64,000 nucleotides of DNA from Papaver somniferum. Lineage: Eukaryota > Streptophyta > Magnoliopsida > Ranunculales > Papaveraceae. The stretch lies in NCBI RefSeq assembly GCF_003573695.1, contig NC_039365.1, forward strand, positions 82,687,089 through 82,751,088, given 5' to 3'. Under the pieces are notes generated by a model. That model saw only the letters and a program-made list of their open reading frames with translations, was not told where the DNA came from and did no database searches. The number at the start of each line of letters is the position of its first letter. Position 1 is the first letter of the stretch. Below, in pieces: positions 35,420-47,602 of this stretch. Position numbers and translations under genes: made by a program.

Positions 35420-35837
35420 AGGCAAACACGTTCAAGACCTCAAAAGTCGGTGTTTGTAGCGATCTGACTCTATGGATAAGAGTACTATCTCTGATAAACG
35501 CATCACCAGAAATAAAAGTTCTATCTCGTCTAACTCTATTAAACAGAAAGGTTCCTCAATCTCGAATGTAGATGAATCTTCTGTACTGCCGAGACAGACA
35601 AACAGTGACATGTGTTATCCCGATTACCCTTCAAAAGAGAGCTTCTCTATTAATGAACGGGATTCAACTGAAGAGAGTGAATTGATTCTAAATCTTGTTA
35701 GAATCCAAGCTGATAGATTCAGTCGGTTGAAGCACCATGTCAATGTTATACTTGGTGTAATAAGAGATTACAAACTCAAAGATAATTCTAAACTCATTCT
35801 TCGTGTACGTCTCTTGAAGCTAGCCTCAGAAGAGATG

Positions 35838-38160
35838 TGATAAGCACGTATGTGCTACATTTTGTACCCATATTTATATTAGATAGGACTCGATATTTTA
35901 ACTAATAATATTATTTTAGTGCTTTTGTAGAAAGTACGAGTCAATTTGATCATCCCAAGAATAAACGGCAGAGACTAATTAGCATTTGCGGCAAAAATTA
36001 CCAAATGATACGACAACACCAAAGAGATTTCTTTTGGCGGCCACTTCCTTCTCTATGTTGGCACTAATTAATTAACTCATGGCCTGGGAAGGATACATCA
36101 ATGAAGCAGGTGAACCACTAGTGCAGTTGTTAAAGTAAATGGGACGTGGTGCTGTTGAATAAGAAAATAGTGGATGGCGTGTCAACTACACCACATCTCA
36201 CTTTGTATGAAACCAAGAAAAATATTCTCATTTCTCATTCCATACCAAGCAGCCGTCGTGGGTCTGAATTTGTACCAGAAATGTTGGCTGAGAGGATTAT
36301 GTTGCGAAGGGGGTTGAACTGATTGCAAGTGGTTACTGGCGGTTCATACTACTGGTGTTAGCTGTGATGGTCGTGTGGGCAGAGTTTAGAGTGAATAGAA
36401 ATGGCAGGACTTTGATCGTGTTTGCATGAACGGAGATGAATCTTTGGTTAAAGGGGAGTCGCCTCAAGACTTGATTTGCTGCCGTTTGCGGCTGGAAACA
36501 CCATCAAGATGACATCAAAGGAATATGGAGAGATATGTTATGTGGTCGAAAAAGTAAGTGTCTTGCTAATCCAAACAGGGAACAAAGAGACGTATGCAGT
36601 GTGCTGGCTGAATTGGTTCAATGCTGTTCGAGTCAGATGGAACTAGTGCTTTGATGCATGGATGTCGTATGGCTGGAATATGAGATGCACAGGAGAAGAC
36701 GACTATGAGAAGCTCAGATGGCATCACCGGCAAAGTCAGTTCTTACGGATTGGTCTTAATCAAACGGAAGCAGCTTATTGTGGCGTCGTTGAAGAGGAGA
36801 ACAACAAACCCATCTACTACAGGCGCGTTTCGTGATTGAAAGAAGCAGCTATTGGCACGTCGACATCAACAGAAAAAATGGATTTGGGTATCTTGGCCTG
36901 AATTGCAGTCTATAGATGAGTGTATGCCGTCGGGGTTTGTCGATCTTCAGCTGAAACATTGGGACTGGCAACTGGTGATGCTGATTGAAGGTTTTACAAG
37001 GCATGAGAACGAATGGGTGACTGCAATTGGTGGAGACTGTAATGGTGTTGTGACTGATGGATGTATGAAGTTCGAGCTGGTGACAGTGGCATTATTTGGT
37101 GATGTGGGTATTGGAAAGTCGGACTTTGGCACTGGCCGGAGTATAGAAAGTGGAGCTGGGATTTGGAAGGATAACAAAGTGCGGATATGGGTCTGCATTT
37201 GGATATCGGTATTGGACTGAGCCTAGGCAACTTTGCTAGGTATAAAATTGGATTTGCGCAGCACCTATTGATACTGGCGAGAGAAACAGAGACAGGGGGA
37301 GGCCGGCTAGAGGATTGAGTTTGGTTCTGGAGGTGACGAAAAGCCGTGAAGGCGAAGAGCACCGCAACGAGAAAAGGAGAAGGGGCTGAAAGGGTTGCGT
37401 GACACCACTTTATTGGGTTTAATCTCTTCTCTCTTGATTATTATTTTGATGGGTTTTGAGAAACCCATAACTATGTTCTAATATCTTTGTAACTAGGGTT
37501 TGATAGTTGAAACCACTTTTGAGCGTTAGACCACTTTGATTGGAGACATATATGGTTTTGAGGCTATTTTGATTTGAATAAATTAATTTTATGATTTTAT
37601 TTATTGATTAATCAAAATTTGGGTTGTTGTTTCACCGGTTTTGTATAACCTTTGCGCATAATTGTTAGGATCAAAAATATATTTGTCTACTTATTTGATA
37701 TTCCATGTTTGGGTTAAATCTTTTGATCGGGTATGTTTATAATTCTTCACTAATGCAATTTGATGGTGCATGCTTGGGTTTAGTATTTTTGATGTGTCAT
37801 GCTTAGGGTATCCCAGTGATATTTGCGAGTCTAATATTTATAATAGGTGATGACGATAGAACTTACGATAAATAATTATTCATGAGTTATATTTCATTTC
37901 ACGAATTGAACATAAATAGTGGTGGATTCGATAAAATCTTGGTCACCGTCTCTCTCATCGAATTTATTTTATTAGTTTAATTTTGTTTTTTTGTTTTGAA
38001 ATTCTAAAAATCACAAAAACATCATCTTTGGTTAGTCAATCAGGATTGTTGATTACAGTATTTCCACCGCTCCCTGTGGAAACGACTCGTACTTGTCGTT
38101 GTCTACTAATTAGACGCCGTGTGATTGCGGTTATTATATAGGCATCTCCGGATCCTATCA
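35838..38160 (+). mobile_element. Gypsy-type solo LTR inside element C
   Basis: 2,323 bases with ends TGATAAGCACG and GGATCCTATCA, flanked by AGATG at 35833-35837 and 38161-38165. A TATA box (TATAAAA) is at 37241-37247. The end contains CTCCCTGTGGAAACGAC and then TGTCTACTA, an arrangement typical of Athila/Tat-like LTR ends. No internal region. The open frames at 36852-37362 on both strands fall within the LTR and overlap each other, so I do not call them genes. Confidence 0.9.
37241..37247 (+). promoter_or_regulatory. TATA box of the solo LTR in element C
   Basis: TATAAAA follows GCTTTGCTAGG-like sequence in the distal half of this LTR. Position only. Confidence 0.4.
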
Positions 38161-38692
38161 AGATGCCTTGGAAATTGACCATCGCTTGAGTAAGCTCTCT
38201 ATTCAAGGATGCTCAAAGCAATCTAATATGCCAAGTACTTCTGACACATATAAAGATGATCCATGCTCAGAAGTAAAAACGGAAGCCCCTTCTAGTAAAA
38301 CGGATGTGCCTGAAGTCACCAACACTCAAGGATGTTGCACATCAAATGAAGGGAAGAAATATTCTAACGATGATATTAAGACCGTACTATCTAATCATTA
38401 TGATGATCAGAAAGTATGTCTTGTCTGTGAGACAAATAGTTCTGTTAAACGAAAGGGAACCTCTAGGTTGAAGAAAAACTCCTTGGTTCAACTTCAACAC
38501 ACCTTAGATTTAATTCTTAAAGGTGTAACTGACATTCGTATGACTAAACCAATTGTTTTCGTACCTACCTTGTGTATGTTACCAGGAAAGTCAGTTCAAT
38601 GAGTTCCTCGAACACACAAGTACAAAACAGACGTCTTAATAAACATCGTCTAAAGGAAGATTGTGTCGTTGTTTCTGGAAATAACGCTACTC

Positions 38693-38974
38693 ATGTTGAG
38701 AAAGGATGAAGAAAGAAGAAAAATTGATGAAATGAGAGATAATCTGAAAAAGATAATTGAAGGGTATAAAGAATTCGTCAACAGGTTGTCCTTCTCCTCG
38801 AACCAAAATTCTTATGGTAAGACCTCAAAATATGTCCCGTATTTTGATGACAGTAAGTTTTATGATAATTTCTCACATAAAAGGGAGTCCGTCTCTAGAT
38901 TCAGGAGGAAAAAGAGACTTGATCATAAACACAAATCTCTTGATGAGCTTGTGGCTCATACTTATGCTAATTAA
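38693..38974 (+). pseudogene. Cargo ORF 2 of element C, small and charged
   Basis: About 94 codons from ATG 38693. The content is strongly charged (RKDEERRKIDEMRDNLKK), helical at the start and basic at the end (RFRRKKRLDHKHK). It follows ORF 1 after about 90 bases in another frame and may be its frameshifted C-terminal part. The basic tail could bind nucleic acid in place of a zinc knuckle; that is inference. No family recognised. Confidence 0.4.
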
Positions 38975-39402
38975 TTACAAGGGTTGAAGAGCTTACTCAT
39001 AAAAACCCTGTTGAGTAAGATGTGTTAGTATTCAGGCATACTTTTGGCATTTGCGTCTGTTAAGTTGAGCTATCTTCTTATCGTCCATAGCTAAGCTTTT
39101 TGTTTGCAGACTTACTATGCTTAAAGTATTGTTTGTAAATTATCATTAGGAAGTCTTCTTTTGAATCTTGTTTCTTGCTACAACAATGCTCAAAAGTGCT
39201 TTTCTGTGCTATGGAGTTTTTCAAACCTTGTTTTTGTAGCAAGAGTTTTGTTTGTGGGCCTTTCTTTTCTGGGTAATGTTGCACTCGAACGGTTATCCAT
39301 GTTCTGGCACGAGTCAACTGTTTAAACCCTAAAATCCCTTCCTCAGGAAACCCTTATACACTTACCTATTGAGTTGCAAAAGTCACGTACGCATACTCTA
39401 GG
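38975..39402 (+). other. Spacer between cargo ORFs of element C
   Basis: No gene or domain seen. A minus-strand frame at 39078-39317 has no recognisable content. The sequence is T-rich, and a stretch ending AAACCCTAAAATCCC near 39325-39339 precedes the next ORF. Confidence 0.4.
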
Positions 39403-39834
39403 ATGGTTTCTGGGATGTCAAGAATGTCTTGTTCTTCATCTTGCTATGGTGGTTTTGCAAGAGGATTCCTTGACAAAGGTGTTTTTGTTGAGTCCAAGAA
39501 GAAGAGAACCCTTTTAGATGATAATCATCTGAATGCTTCATGTTATTTTTCCTATGTTCATGAGGATGCTGAAAAGGATGATATGATTTCTGCTGAAGTT
39601 GTTCATGACTTTCTTAAGTACTTTGGGAAAGCAAAACATGAGCTCATTGCTACTCTGAAAGATCTTGATGCGTTGAAAACTGAGTTGGAAAAGGTTACTG
39701 TTGACCTTGGTCTCATAAAGTCTTACATCAATGATCTTCGCGAAGAGAATCACCTCTCCGATGTTGCAATGAATGATGTTGATCACAAGCTCAAAGACCC
39801 CTTGTCTAGTGAGGATTTTGAACCGTCAATATGA
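39403..39834 (+). CDS. Coiled-coil ORF of element C in the env-like position
   Basis: An uninterrupted 143-codon frame from ATG 39403. It has a serine/cysteine-rich start, a KKKR basic patch near residue 33, then a likely coiled coil at about 78-115 (DLDALKTELEKVTVDLGLIK) and an acidic tail. It occupies the same slot as the coiled-coil ORFs of A and B, before a shared 3' region, but I see no sequence similarity to them beyond the coil. No signal peptide or membrane segment. Function unknown. Confidence 0.55.
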   Translation: MVSGMSRMSCSSSCYGGFARGFLDKGVFVESKKKRTLLDDNHLNASCYFSYVHEDAEKDDMISAEVVHDFLKYFGKAKHELIATLKDLDALKTELEKVTVDLGLIKSYINDLREENHLSDVAMNDVDHKLKDPLSSEDFEPSI

Positions 39835-40369
39835 TCTTAGTTCGTGTTCGGGATAGCACTGGAGTCTGTTTTTCTTTAGCTTGTTTTATTTATGTTCCCT
39901 AGTATGTCTTCTTTTTGGTTTAGTTGGAAGAATAACTAGTGCTTTGAATAGCAATGATTGTGACTACACATAACTATTATATTTTTCATCTTCTTGTTCT
40001 TTTTTAGGTTTATTGGTATTAAATTCTAAAAATATTTGGAGGATGATGGTTTGCAGTATTTAACCTTTATGATTTGTTATATTGCAATTTGTTATGGGAT
40101 ATTGGTGTTTACGTCCGTGAACTATGTTGTCCCATATTTTGTCAAAAGTAAAGTCATTCATGATCGGTATTCATGTATTTATTTAAGGATGAATAGACTT
40201 TTGACTTATACAAAAGTTAAGCCTATATTGTCAATTCTTTCATGGAAGATAGGTTAAAATCTTTTGTGTTCAAGGATTATGTCTATTAAAAATCGTTACG
40301 CAAATAATGATGAAAGATAGAATGAATGCTTGTGTATTCCACAATATTGATCTTCACTGATCCATATTT

Positions 40370-40860
40370 TATGTAATACTGTGAGGATCCCTAATGTGTC
40401 TTATGTTGAGCACGATACAACCAAGTTGATTAATTTTTGATTAGCTTTGTTGGTTGTTCCGTAAGGTACTTTATGTTGAGCATTCTTGAACTAAATTAAT
40501 CATCTTGTTTGGTTATTTAGTTATTGCTCCATAAGTCTTTTTATGTCGAGCAAAACAAATGACAATTAAATTGATTACTTTTGTAATTAGTTTGATTGTG
40601 TATTCCAATTAGATTAATTATGGGTTCTCTTGTAATTAATCTAGTTGAGTATTTTCATACTCCGTAAGATTCCTCTTATGTTGAGTATATGAACGACTAT
40701 ACTATTCATTTTTTGATGGGTATGTTAGTCGTATGCTCTGTAAGTTCTCTTATGTGGAGCATAATCAATTAAGTTGATCACTTTTGTGTTTAATTTGATT
40801 GCGTATTCCGATTAAATTAATCATGGGTTTACTTGTGATTAATTTGATTGAGATTTTGGA
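40370..40860 (+). repeat. Degenerate tandem array in the 3' region of element C
   Basis: Five or so units of about 70 bases share CTCCGTAAG, CTTATGTTGAGCAT and then TTAATTTGATT-like tails (starts near 40386, 40457, 40527, 40668 and 40735). A second motif, TATTCC-ATTA-ATTAAT-ATGGGTT, alternates in the last units. Element A has one unit (6516-6600) and element B an array at 46760-47175. The array is noncoding. Confidence 0.7.
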
Positions 40861-41187
40861 TATAGAAAATCATTCTCATGGTTTTTAGTGTCCAATAAAA
40901 ATCCTTCCTTTCTTTTGAAATTAAGGTCGCTCTTGTTGTTCCCTTGGGAATGACATCAAATGGAGGAGAGTTCTTTTGAACTTGTGCTTAATGGTCGTAT
41001 CTTGAGGGGTGTGCGGCTGTGGAATTTTAAAGGGGTTATCTTTTATCTTTTAAACTCCTTGATGAATGCTATTAGCTTAGGCTATATGATTGCATCTAAA
41101 TTAGATGGTATGAAATTTTTCTTTTAGTCATGAAATGTCTCTTACGGAAATTTCATTATGATCCCGTTCTTGTACCTTTGCCAATTT

Positions 41188-41212
41188 TATTGACAAAAAG
41201 GGGGAGAATTAA
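41188..41212 (+). other. Second polypurine-like tract of element C
   Basis: TTGACAAAAAGGGGGAGAA resembles the true tract and its context (TTGACAAAGGGGGAGATT). It lies about 407 bases upstream of it. The counterparts are 6937-6951 in A and 46350-46370 (minus) in B at nearly the same spacing. Two shorter GGGGGAGT tracts lie between (41260-41267 and 41300-41307). Confidence 0.65.
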
Positions 41213-41603
41213 TATGTAGTTCACACTACAAATACATATGGTTTTCGGATCATTATGTAAGGGGGAGTGGTTTTCATGTGAGATGGAGTATTGACTGAGG
41301 GGGAGTGACACATATCACCATAGTATTATTGTTGAAGTTGTGATACAATTGGACTTTGATACTGTGTAATAATATTATAACACTGTATAACAATGATCGA
41401 GACCGATGCTTTCTCATTGTTATAGCTACGGATCTTCAACAACGGTGATGCTAAACTTACAACCTTTGGGATCATTGGAGTACTTGGAAGTGACGAAGAT
41501 TTTGAGGAATGTTGAAGATTAGACATGTGGAATTGGAGCTACTAAAGTTTCTTTATATTTTTTGTATTCCATATGTATTGATAGTTTTGTCACTCAAATT
41601 GAC

Positions 41604-41614
41604 AAAGGGGGAGA
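41604..41614 (+). other. Polypurine tract, element C
   Basis: AAAGGGGGAGA, one T, then the 3' LTR start at 41616. Confidence 0.9.
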
Positions 41615-41615
41615 T

Positions 41616-44041
41616 TGTTAGAGCATTGCTCGATCGAACTCGCATGTGTTTCTATCTCAAGCATGTTTGTCAATGTTAGTGATCAAAACTATAAGCCTTG
41701 ATTTCTAGTCTACTATAGCTAAGTCTCGGACTAGGATAGAAAGTGTAGTTGAGATCAAGGACTTCATGGTGATTCATCATACAAGAGAAGAACTACTCAA
41801 GGAACCGATGGAACTTCTCGACAAAAAGGTATGTAAAGACTTGAACTTATCTGTCACTCAAAAGTCTATCTACTCTATCTCCTACTTCTTGAGACAAAAA
41901 GTCGTATGCTATATATAGACTTAGATTATACACATTTGGTATTTCGAGCCGAGTATACCTCGCCTATCTATATCTCGAAATATGTGTTGGTAAGCGTTTC
42001 GCTTCGACCATGTTTATCTTTACCTAGTGACAAAAGTCATGATATGTTTCAATCACTTTGAAAATTGATTTGACGAGAAATGGTGTAACAACTATATAAC
42101 GTCCTCTAAGAATGTTCCAATGGTTGGAATGATAGTTTAGATTACATAACCAATGATGGACATAAGTATTGTTGTGGAAACACATATGTGCATAAGTCCT
42201 ATTCCTTGAACCAAAGTTTGTGAACTTTGTTGATCAAGAGAAACCGGAAGAATGGCTTGTTGTCAAGTCAGCGAACTGCCGAACTTCTCATCCCGGGAAA
42301 TTCTGCTGGAGTTACCAAACTTGTTACGTGAGTACCAGTCCGCGAACCGCTGGAAAGTCTTTGCCGAGATTTTCTGCTGGAGTTTGTAAACTCTGCCCGG
42401 TTGCTTAAGTCCGCGAACCTAGTGTGAGAACTTAAGAAGGTTATATATCTGAAGATGATTTCTGAACTTCAACTTATAAAGACTAAGGAATGCAATTTGC
42501 AAACCGTGGCTATAAAGTTCATGAACCGATTCGAGTGAATCAAATCATCTTTGCTTTAATTGTGTCTTGTGTAGTACATAATATTTCCTTGCAATTGAAC
42601 AACTCTCTAACTAGTTCATTTGAGTCATTTGAATTAGTTATGGTGAAGATGAATATGGTTGGTATGAAATGATCATATGGATAACCTTTTGGTTAACTAT
42701 TGTTGAACCAATAATGTACACGTTTGGGAACGGTTAACAAACCTAGAAGCATACATTTTATTTGTGTATAACAAGCTAAGTTTTCGATCTAACGGTTGAT
42801 AAATATTAGCTTGAATCTAAATCAGGTTTTCATCTAATGATGGATATTGTTTGCTTTGTGACCAAGGCGAAACCCTGATTTGAAAGACTACATAAGGGGA
42901 CATCTAGCAACTCTGCAAAACTAATCCCCACATCTCGTGTGTGATACTAGTTTGCGTGCTAGAGTCGTTTCTCCTTTAACCTTTGGATTTCTTCTTCTAA
43001 AACCAGTTTAACGACTTAAAGACTTCATTGGGATTGTTAATCCAGACCAATACTAATTTTATCGTAGTTGTGTGATCTGATCTTGCATCTTCTATCGTAC
43101 GAGTACAATAAGATTGATTGGCTTGAGATTAATATCTCCGATAGGCAAGATATAAAAATTAGTCACAAACATATTCGTCTCGTTGCTTGTGATCCCGCAA
43201 CAACTTGTTTCGCTACCATACGATTAAGATTTTTGTGAGGTGATTGATTTATCTAGGCTGTTCTTCGGGAATATAAGACCGGATTATCAATTGGTTCCTG
43301 TTCACCTTGATTATTATAAAAAGACGGAACAAAAACTTTAGGGATTTTCTGTGGGAGACAAATTGATCATTTGATAGACTTGTCTGTGTGAGACAGATTT
43401 GTTTATTGTTAAAGCCTGTGATTTTGGGTCGTAGCAACTCTTAGTTGTGGGTGAGATCAGCTAAGGGAATCAAGTGCGCAGTATCCTTCTGGGATCAGAG
43501 GCGTAGGGAGTACAGCTGTACCTTGGATCAGTGGGAGATTGATCGGGGTTCAACTACAGTCCATTCCGAAGTTAGCTTGGAGTAGGCTAGTGTCTGTAGC
43601 GGCTTAATATAGTGTGTGTTCAATCTGGACTAGGTCCCGGGGTTTTTCTGCATTTTCGGTTTCCTCGTTCACAAAATTTCTGGTGTTTGTGTTATTTCAG
43701 TTTCTGCATTACATTGTTTTATCTTTAGAATTGAAATAATATAGATTGTGCGTTAGATCATCAATTAGAGTAATCCAACCTTTGGTTGTTGATTTTCATT
43801 GATTGATCCTTGGATATTGATCTTTGGTACCATCCAAGTTATTCCTTGTGTTTGATTAAAGACTCGCTGATTTTTATTATCTCGAGTAAATCAAAACAAG
43901 TGAGAGATATTAACTCATTGAGATACTTTTACCTAGATTTAATCTGATTGTCTAGTTGATTCTCTAGAAAGTATTTCGAATTTAGTCCATACATATTGCT
44001 AAGCGAAATATTGGGTGGTGTTGTTAGACCCCCATTTTTCA
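41616..44041 (+). repeat. 3' LTR of element C
   Basis: 2,426 bases from TGTTAGAGCATTGCTCG to CCCCATTTTTCA, followed by CAAGG. It is about 5% different from the 5' LTR in the stretch I compared. The direct-repeat region is at 42210-42430 and is shortened by about 18 bases relative to the 5' LTR (one repeat unit lost near 42262). Confidence 0.92.
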
Positions 44042-45946
44042 CAAGGTACAGTTGTACTCCCTACGCCTCTGATCCCAGCAGGATACTACGCACTTGATTC
44101 CCTTAGCTGATCTCACCCACAACTAAGAGTTGCTACTACCCAAAATCACAGGCTTTGACAATAAACAAATATGTTTCCTACAGACAAGTCTATCAAAGGA
44201 TCAATCTGTCTCCCACATAAAAACCCTAAAGTTTTTGTTCCGTCTTTTGATAATAATCAAGGTGAACAGGAACCAATTGATAATCCGGTCTTATATTCCC
44301 GAAGAAAAGCCTAAATAAATCAATCACCTCACAATAATCTTAATCGTATGGTAGCGAAACAAGATGTTGCGGAATCACAAACAATGAGACGAAGATGTTT
44401 GTGACTACTTTTTATATCTTGCCTATCGGAGCAAGCCAATCAATCTGATTGTACTCGGACGATAGAAGATGCAAAATCAGATCACACAACTACGATAAAA
44501 GTAGTATCGGTCTGGCTTCACAATCCCAATGAATTCTTTAAGTCGTTAACCTGGTTTTAGAAGAAGAAAACCAAAGGTTAAAGGAGAAATGACCCTAGCA
44601 CGCAAACTAGTATCACACGTGAAGTGTGGAGATTAGTTTTGCAGAGTTGCTAGATGTCCCCTTATATAGTCTTTCAAATCAGGGTTTCGCCTTGGTCACA
44701 AAGCAAATGATATCCACCGTTAGATGAAAACCTGGTTTAGATTCAAGCTAATATTTCTCAACCGTTAGATCGAAAACTTCTTTTGTTATACACAAATGAA
44801 ATGCACGCTTCTAGGTTTGTTAACCGTACCCAAACGTGTACATTGTTGGTTCAACAATAGTTAACCAAAAGGTTAGCCATATGAGCATTTCATACCAACC
44901 ATTTTCTTCTTCACCATAACTAGTTTAAATGACTCAAATGAACTAGTTAGAGAGTTGTTCAATTGCAAGGAAATCTTATGTACTATGCAAGACACAATTG
45001 AAGGAAAGATGATTTGATTCACTCGAATTGGTTCATGAAATTTATATCCACGGTTTTCAAATTGCATTCCTTAGTCTTTATAAGTTTAAGTTCAGAAATC
45101 ATCTTCAGATTTATAACCTTATTAAGTTCGCACACTAGGTTCGCGGACTTAAGCAACTGGGCAGAGTTTACAAACTCCAGCAGAAAACATCAGCAAAGAC
45201 TTTCCGCCGGTTCGCGGACTGGGTTCATGGATGCAGCTAGTTTGTCAACTCCAATAGAATTTCTAGGGATGAGAAGTTCGGCAATTCGCGGACTTGTCAA
45301 CAAGCCATTCTTCTGGTTTGTCTTGATCAACAAAGTTCGCAAACATTGGTTCAAGGGATAGGACTTATGCACATATGTGTTTCCACAACAATACTTATGT
45401 CCATCATTGGTTATGTAATCTAAACTCTCATTCCAACCATTGAAACATTCTTAGAGGACGTCATATAGTTGTTACACCATTTCTCGTCAAAGAAATTTTC
45501 AAAGTGATTGAAACATATCATGAATTACGTCACTAGATAAAGATAAACATGGTCTAAGCGAAACGCTTACCAACACATATTTCGAGATATAGATAGGCGA
45601 GGTATATTCGGCTCGAAATATCAAATGTGTATAATCTAAGTCTATATATAGCATACGACTTTTTGTCTCAAGAAGTAGGAGATAGAGTAGATAGACTTTT
45701 GAGTGACAGATAAGTTCAAGTCTTCACATACCTTTTTGTCGAGAAGTTCCACCGGTTCCTTGAGTAGTTCTTCTTCTTATATGATGAATCGCCATGAAGT
45801 CCTTGATCTCAACTACACTTTCTATCCTAGTCCGAGACTTAGCTATAGTAAACTAGAAATCAAGATTTATAGTTTTGATCACTAACATTGACAAACAAGC
45901 TTGAGATAGCAACGCATGCGAGTTCGACCGATCAATGCTCTAACAA

Positions 45947-45957
45947 TCTCCCCCTTT
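45947..45957 (-). other. Polypurine tract, element B
   Basis: The minus strand reads AAAGGGGGAGA, one T, then the LTR start. This makes 32492-45945 the 3' LTR and sets the element's direction. Confidence 0.9.
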
Positions 45958-47602
45958 GTCAATTTTAGTGACAAAAACTATCAATACATGTGGATTACAA
46001 AAAAGATAAAGAAACTTTAGTAGCTCCTATTCCACAGGTCTAATCTTCAACATTCCTCGAAATCTTCGTCACTTCCAAGTACTCCAATGATCTCAAAGGT
46101 TGTAAGTTTAGCATCACCGTTGTTGAAGATACGTTGCTATAACAATGAGAAAGCATCGGTCTCGATCATTGTTATACAATGTCATAGTATTATTACACAG
46201 TGTCAAAGTCCAATTGTATCACAACTTCAATAATACTATGGTGATATGTATCACTCCCCCTTAGTCAATACTCCATCTCACATGGAAACCACTCCCCCTT
46301 ACACAATGATCCGAAAACCATATGTATTTGTAGTGTAAACTACATATTAATTCTCCCCCTTTTTGTCAATAAAATTGGCAAAGGTACAAGAACGAGATCA
46401 TAATGAAATTTCCGTAAGAGACATTTCATGACTAAAAGAAAATACATACCATCTAATTTAGATGCAATCATATAGCCGAAGCTAATAGCATCCATCAAGG
46501 AGTTTAACGATACAAGATAACCCCTTTAAAATTCTACATCCACACACCCTTCAAGATATGACCATTAAGCACAAGTTCAAAATAACTCTCCCCCATTTGA
46601 TGTCATTCCCAAGGGAACAACAAGGGCGACCTTAATTTCAAAAGAAAATAAGGATTTTTATTGGACACCAAAAACCATGAGAATGATTTTCTATATCCAA
46701 AAGAAACTCAATCAAACTAATCACAAGTAAACCCATGATTAATTTAATCAGAATACGGAATCAAATTTATCACAAAAATGATCAACTTAATTGATTATGC
46801 TCGACATGAGAGAACTTATGGAGCATACGACTAACATAACCATTAGAAAATGAATAGGATAGTCGTTCATATACTCAACATAAGAGGAATGTTACGGAGT
46901 ATGAAAATACTCAACTAGATTAATTACAAGAGAACCCATAATTAATCTAATTGGAATATACAACCAAACTAATTACAAAAGTAATCAATCTAATTGTCAT
47001 TTATTTTGCTCGACATAAAAAGACTTATGGAGCAATAACTAAATAACCAAACAAGATGATTAATTTAGTTCAAGAATGCTCAACATAAAGTACCTTATGG
47101 AACAACCAACAAAATTAATCAAAAATAATCAACTTGGTTGTATCATGCTCAACATAAGACACATTACAGAGCCTCACAGTATTACATAAAATATGGATCA
47201 GTGAAGATCAATACTGTGGAATACACAAGGATTCATTCTATCTTCCATCACTATTTGCATAACGATATTTAATAGACATAATCCTTGAACACAAAAGTAT
47301 ATTCATCCTTAAATCAATACATGAATACCGATCATGAACGGCTTTACTTTTGACAAAATATGGGACAATATAGTTCACGGACGTAAACACCAATATCCCA
47401 TAACAAATTGCAATATAACAAATCATAAAGATTAAATACTTCAAACCATCATCCTCCAAATGTTTTTAGAATTTAAACCAAATAAACCTAAAAAAGAACA
47501 AGAAGATGAAAAATAATAAATATGTGTAGTCACAATCATTCAAGGCACTAGTTATTCTTCCAACTAAACCAAAAAGAAGACATAATAGGCAACAAATAAA
47601 AC
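45958..47602 (-). other. 3' untranslated region of element B with tandem array
   Basis: This region is homologous to 39835-41603 of C and 6063-7353 of A. The degenerate ~70-base tandem array (minus-strand TTATGTTGAGCAT motif) covers about 46760-47175. The second polypurine-like tract is at 46350-46370. Additional purine tracts lie near 46254-46262 and 46292-46300. The frame at 47238-47459 is shared with C (40036-40257) but has no recognised domain. Confidence 0.65.

Larger units (their letters stand above)
35472..38602 (+). pseudogene. Cargo ORF 1 of element C, split by a solo LTR
   Basis: The first part (ATG 35472 to 35837) encodes a serine- and lysine-rich N-terminus. A helical segment follows (RLKHHVNVILGVIRDYK), and the frame is cut by the LTR. 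The second part (38166-38602) continues with DHRLSKLSIQG, a serine/threonine-rich linker, CLVCETNSSVKRK and a C-terminal segment. Removing the LTR and one target copy does not leave a continuous frame, so there is at least one older shift. It sits where gag should be, but I see no UBN2 domain and no CCHC knuckle (only one CX2C). Not recognised: possibly a very divergent gag or captured host sequence. Confidence 0.55.
32967..44041 (+). mobile_element. Copia element C, complete but pol-less, unusual cargo
   Basis: LTRs lie at 32967-35405 and 41616-44041. CAAGG flanks both ends (32962-32966 and 44042-44046). The primer site is canonical (TGGTATCAGAGC) and the polypurine tract is AAAGGGGGAGA. The internal region is 6.2 kb, of which 2.3 kb is a solo LTR insertion. 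The coding part does not resemble gag of A, B or E, and has no zinc knuckle, protease, integrase or reverse transcriptase. The LTRs differ at about 5 of the first 95 positions. Non-autonomous; enzymes would have to come from a relative. Confidence 0.92.
32492..45945 (-). repeat. 3' LTR of element B, split by element C
   Basis: The pieces are 32492-32966 and 44047-45945 (together about 2.37 kb), joined at CAAGG. It is of the direct-repeat subfamily (GTCCGCGAACT at 45125-45300 on the minus strand). A TATA box lies near 44658 on the minus strand. About 60 bases around the primer-proximal stretch (32770-32780) are lost compared with the 5' LTR near 49920-49965. Confidence 0.88.

Noticed and set aside
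36852..37362. Overlapping open frames of 83-122 codons on both strands
   Set aside because: They lie inside a solo LTR with clear ends and AGATG duplications, overlap on opposite strands and show no domain.
44130..44318. Repeated ~62-codon frames in the LTRs (also 50230, and minus 34612 and 43249)
   Set aside because: The same LTR position in several copies; the frame is short, AT-rich, and not preserved in the divergent LTRs.
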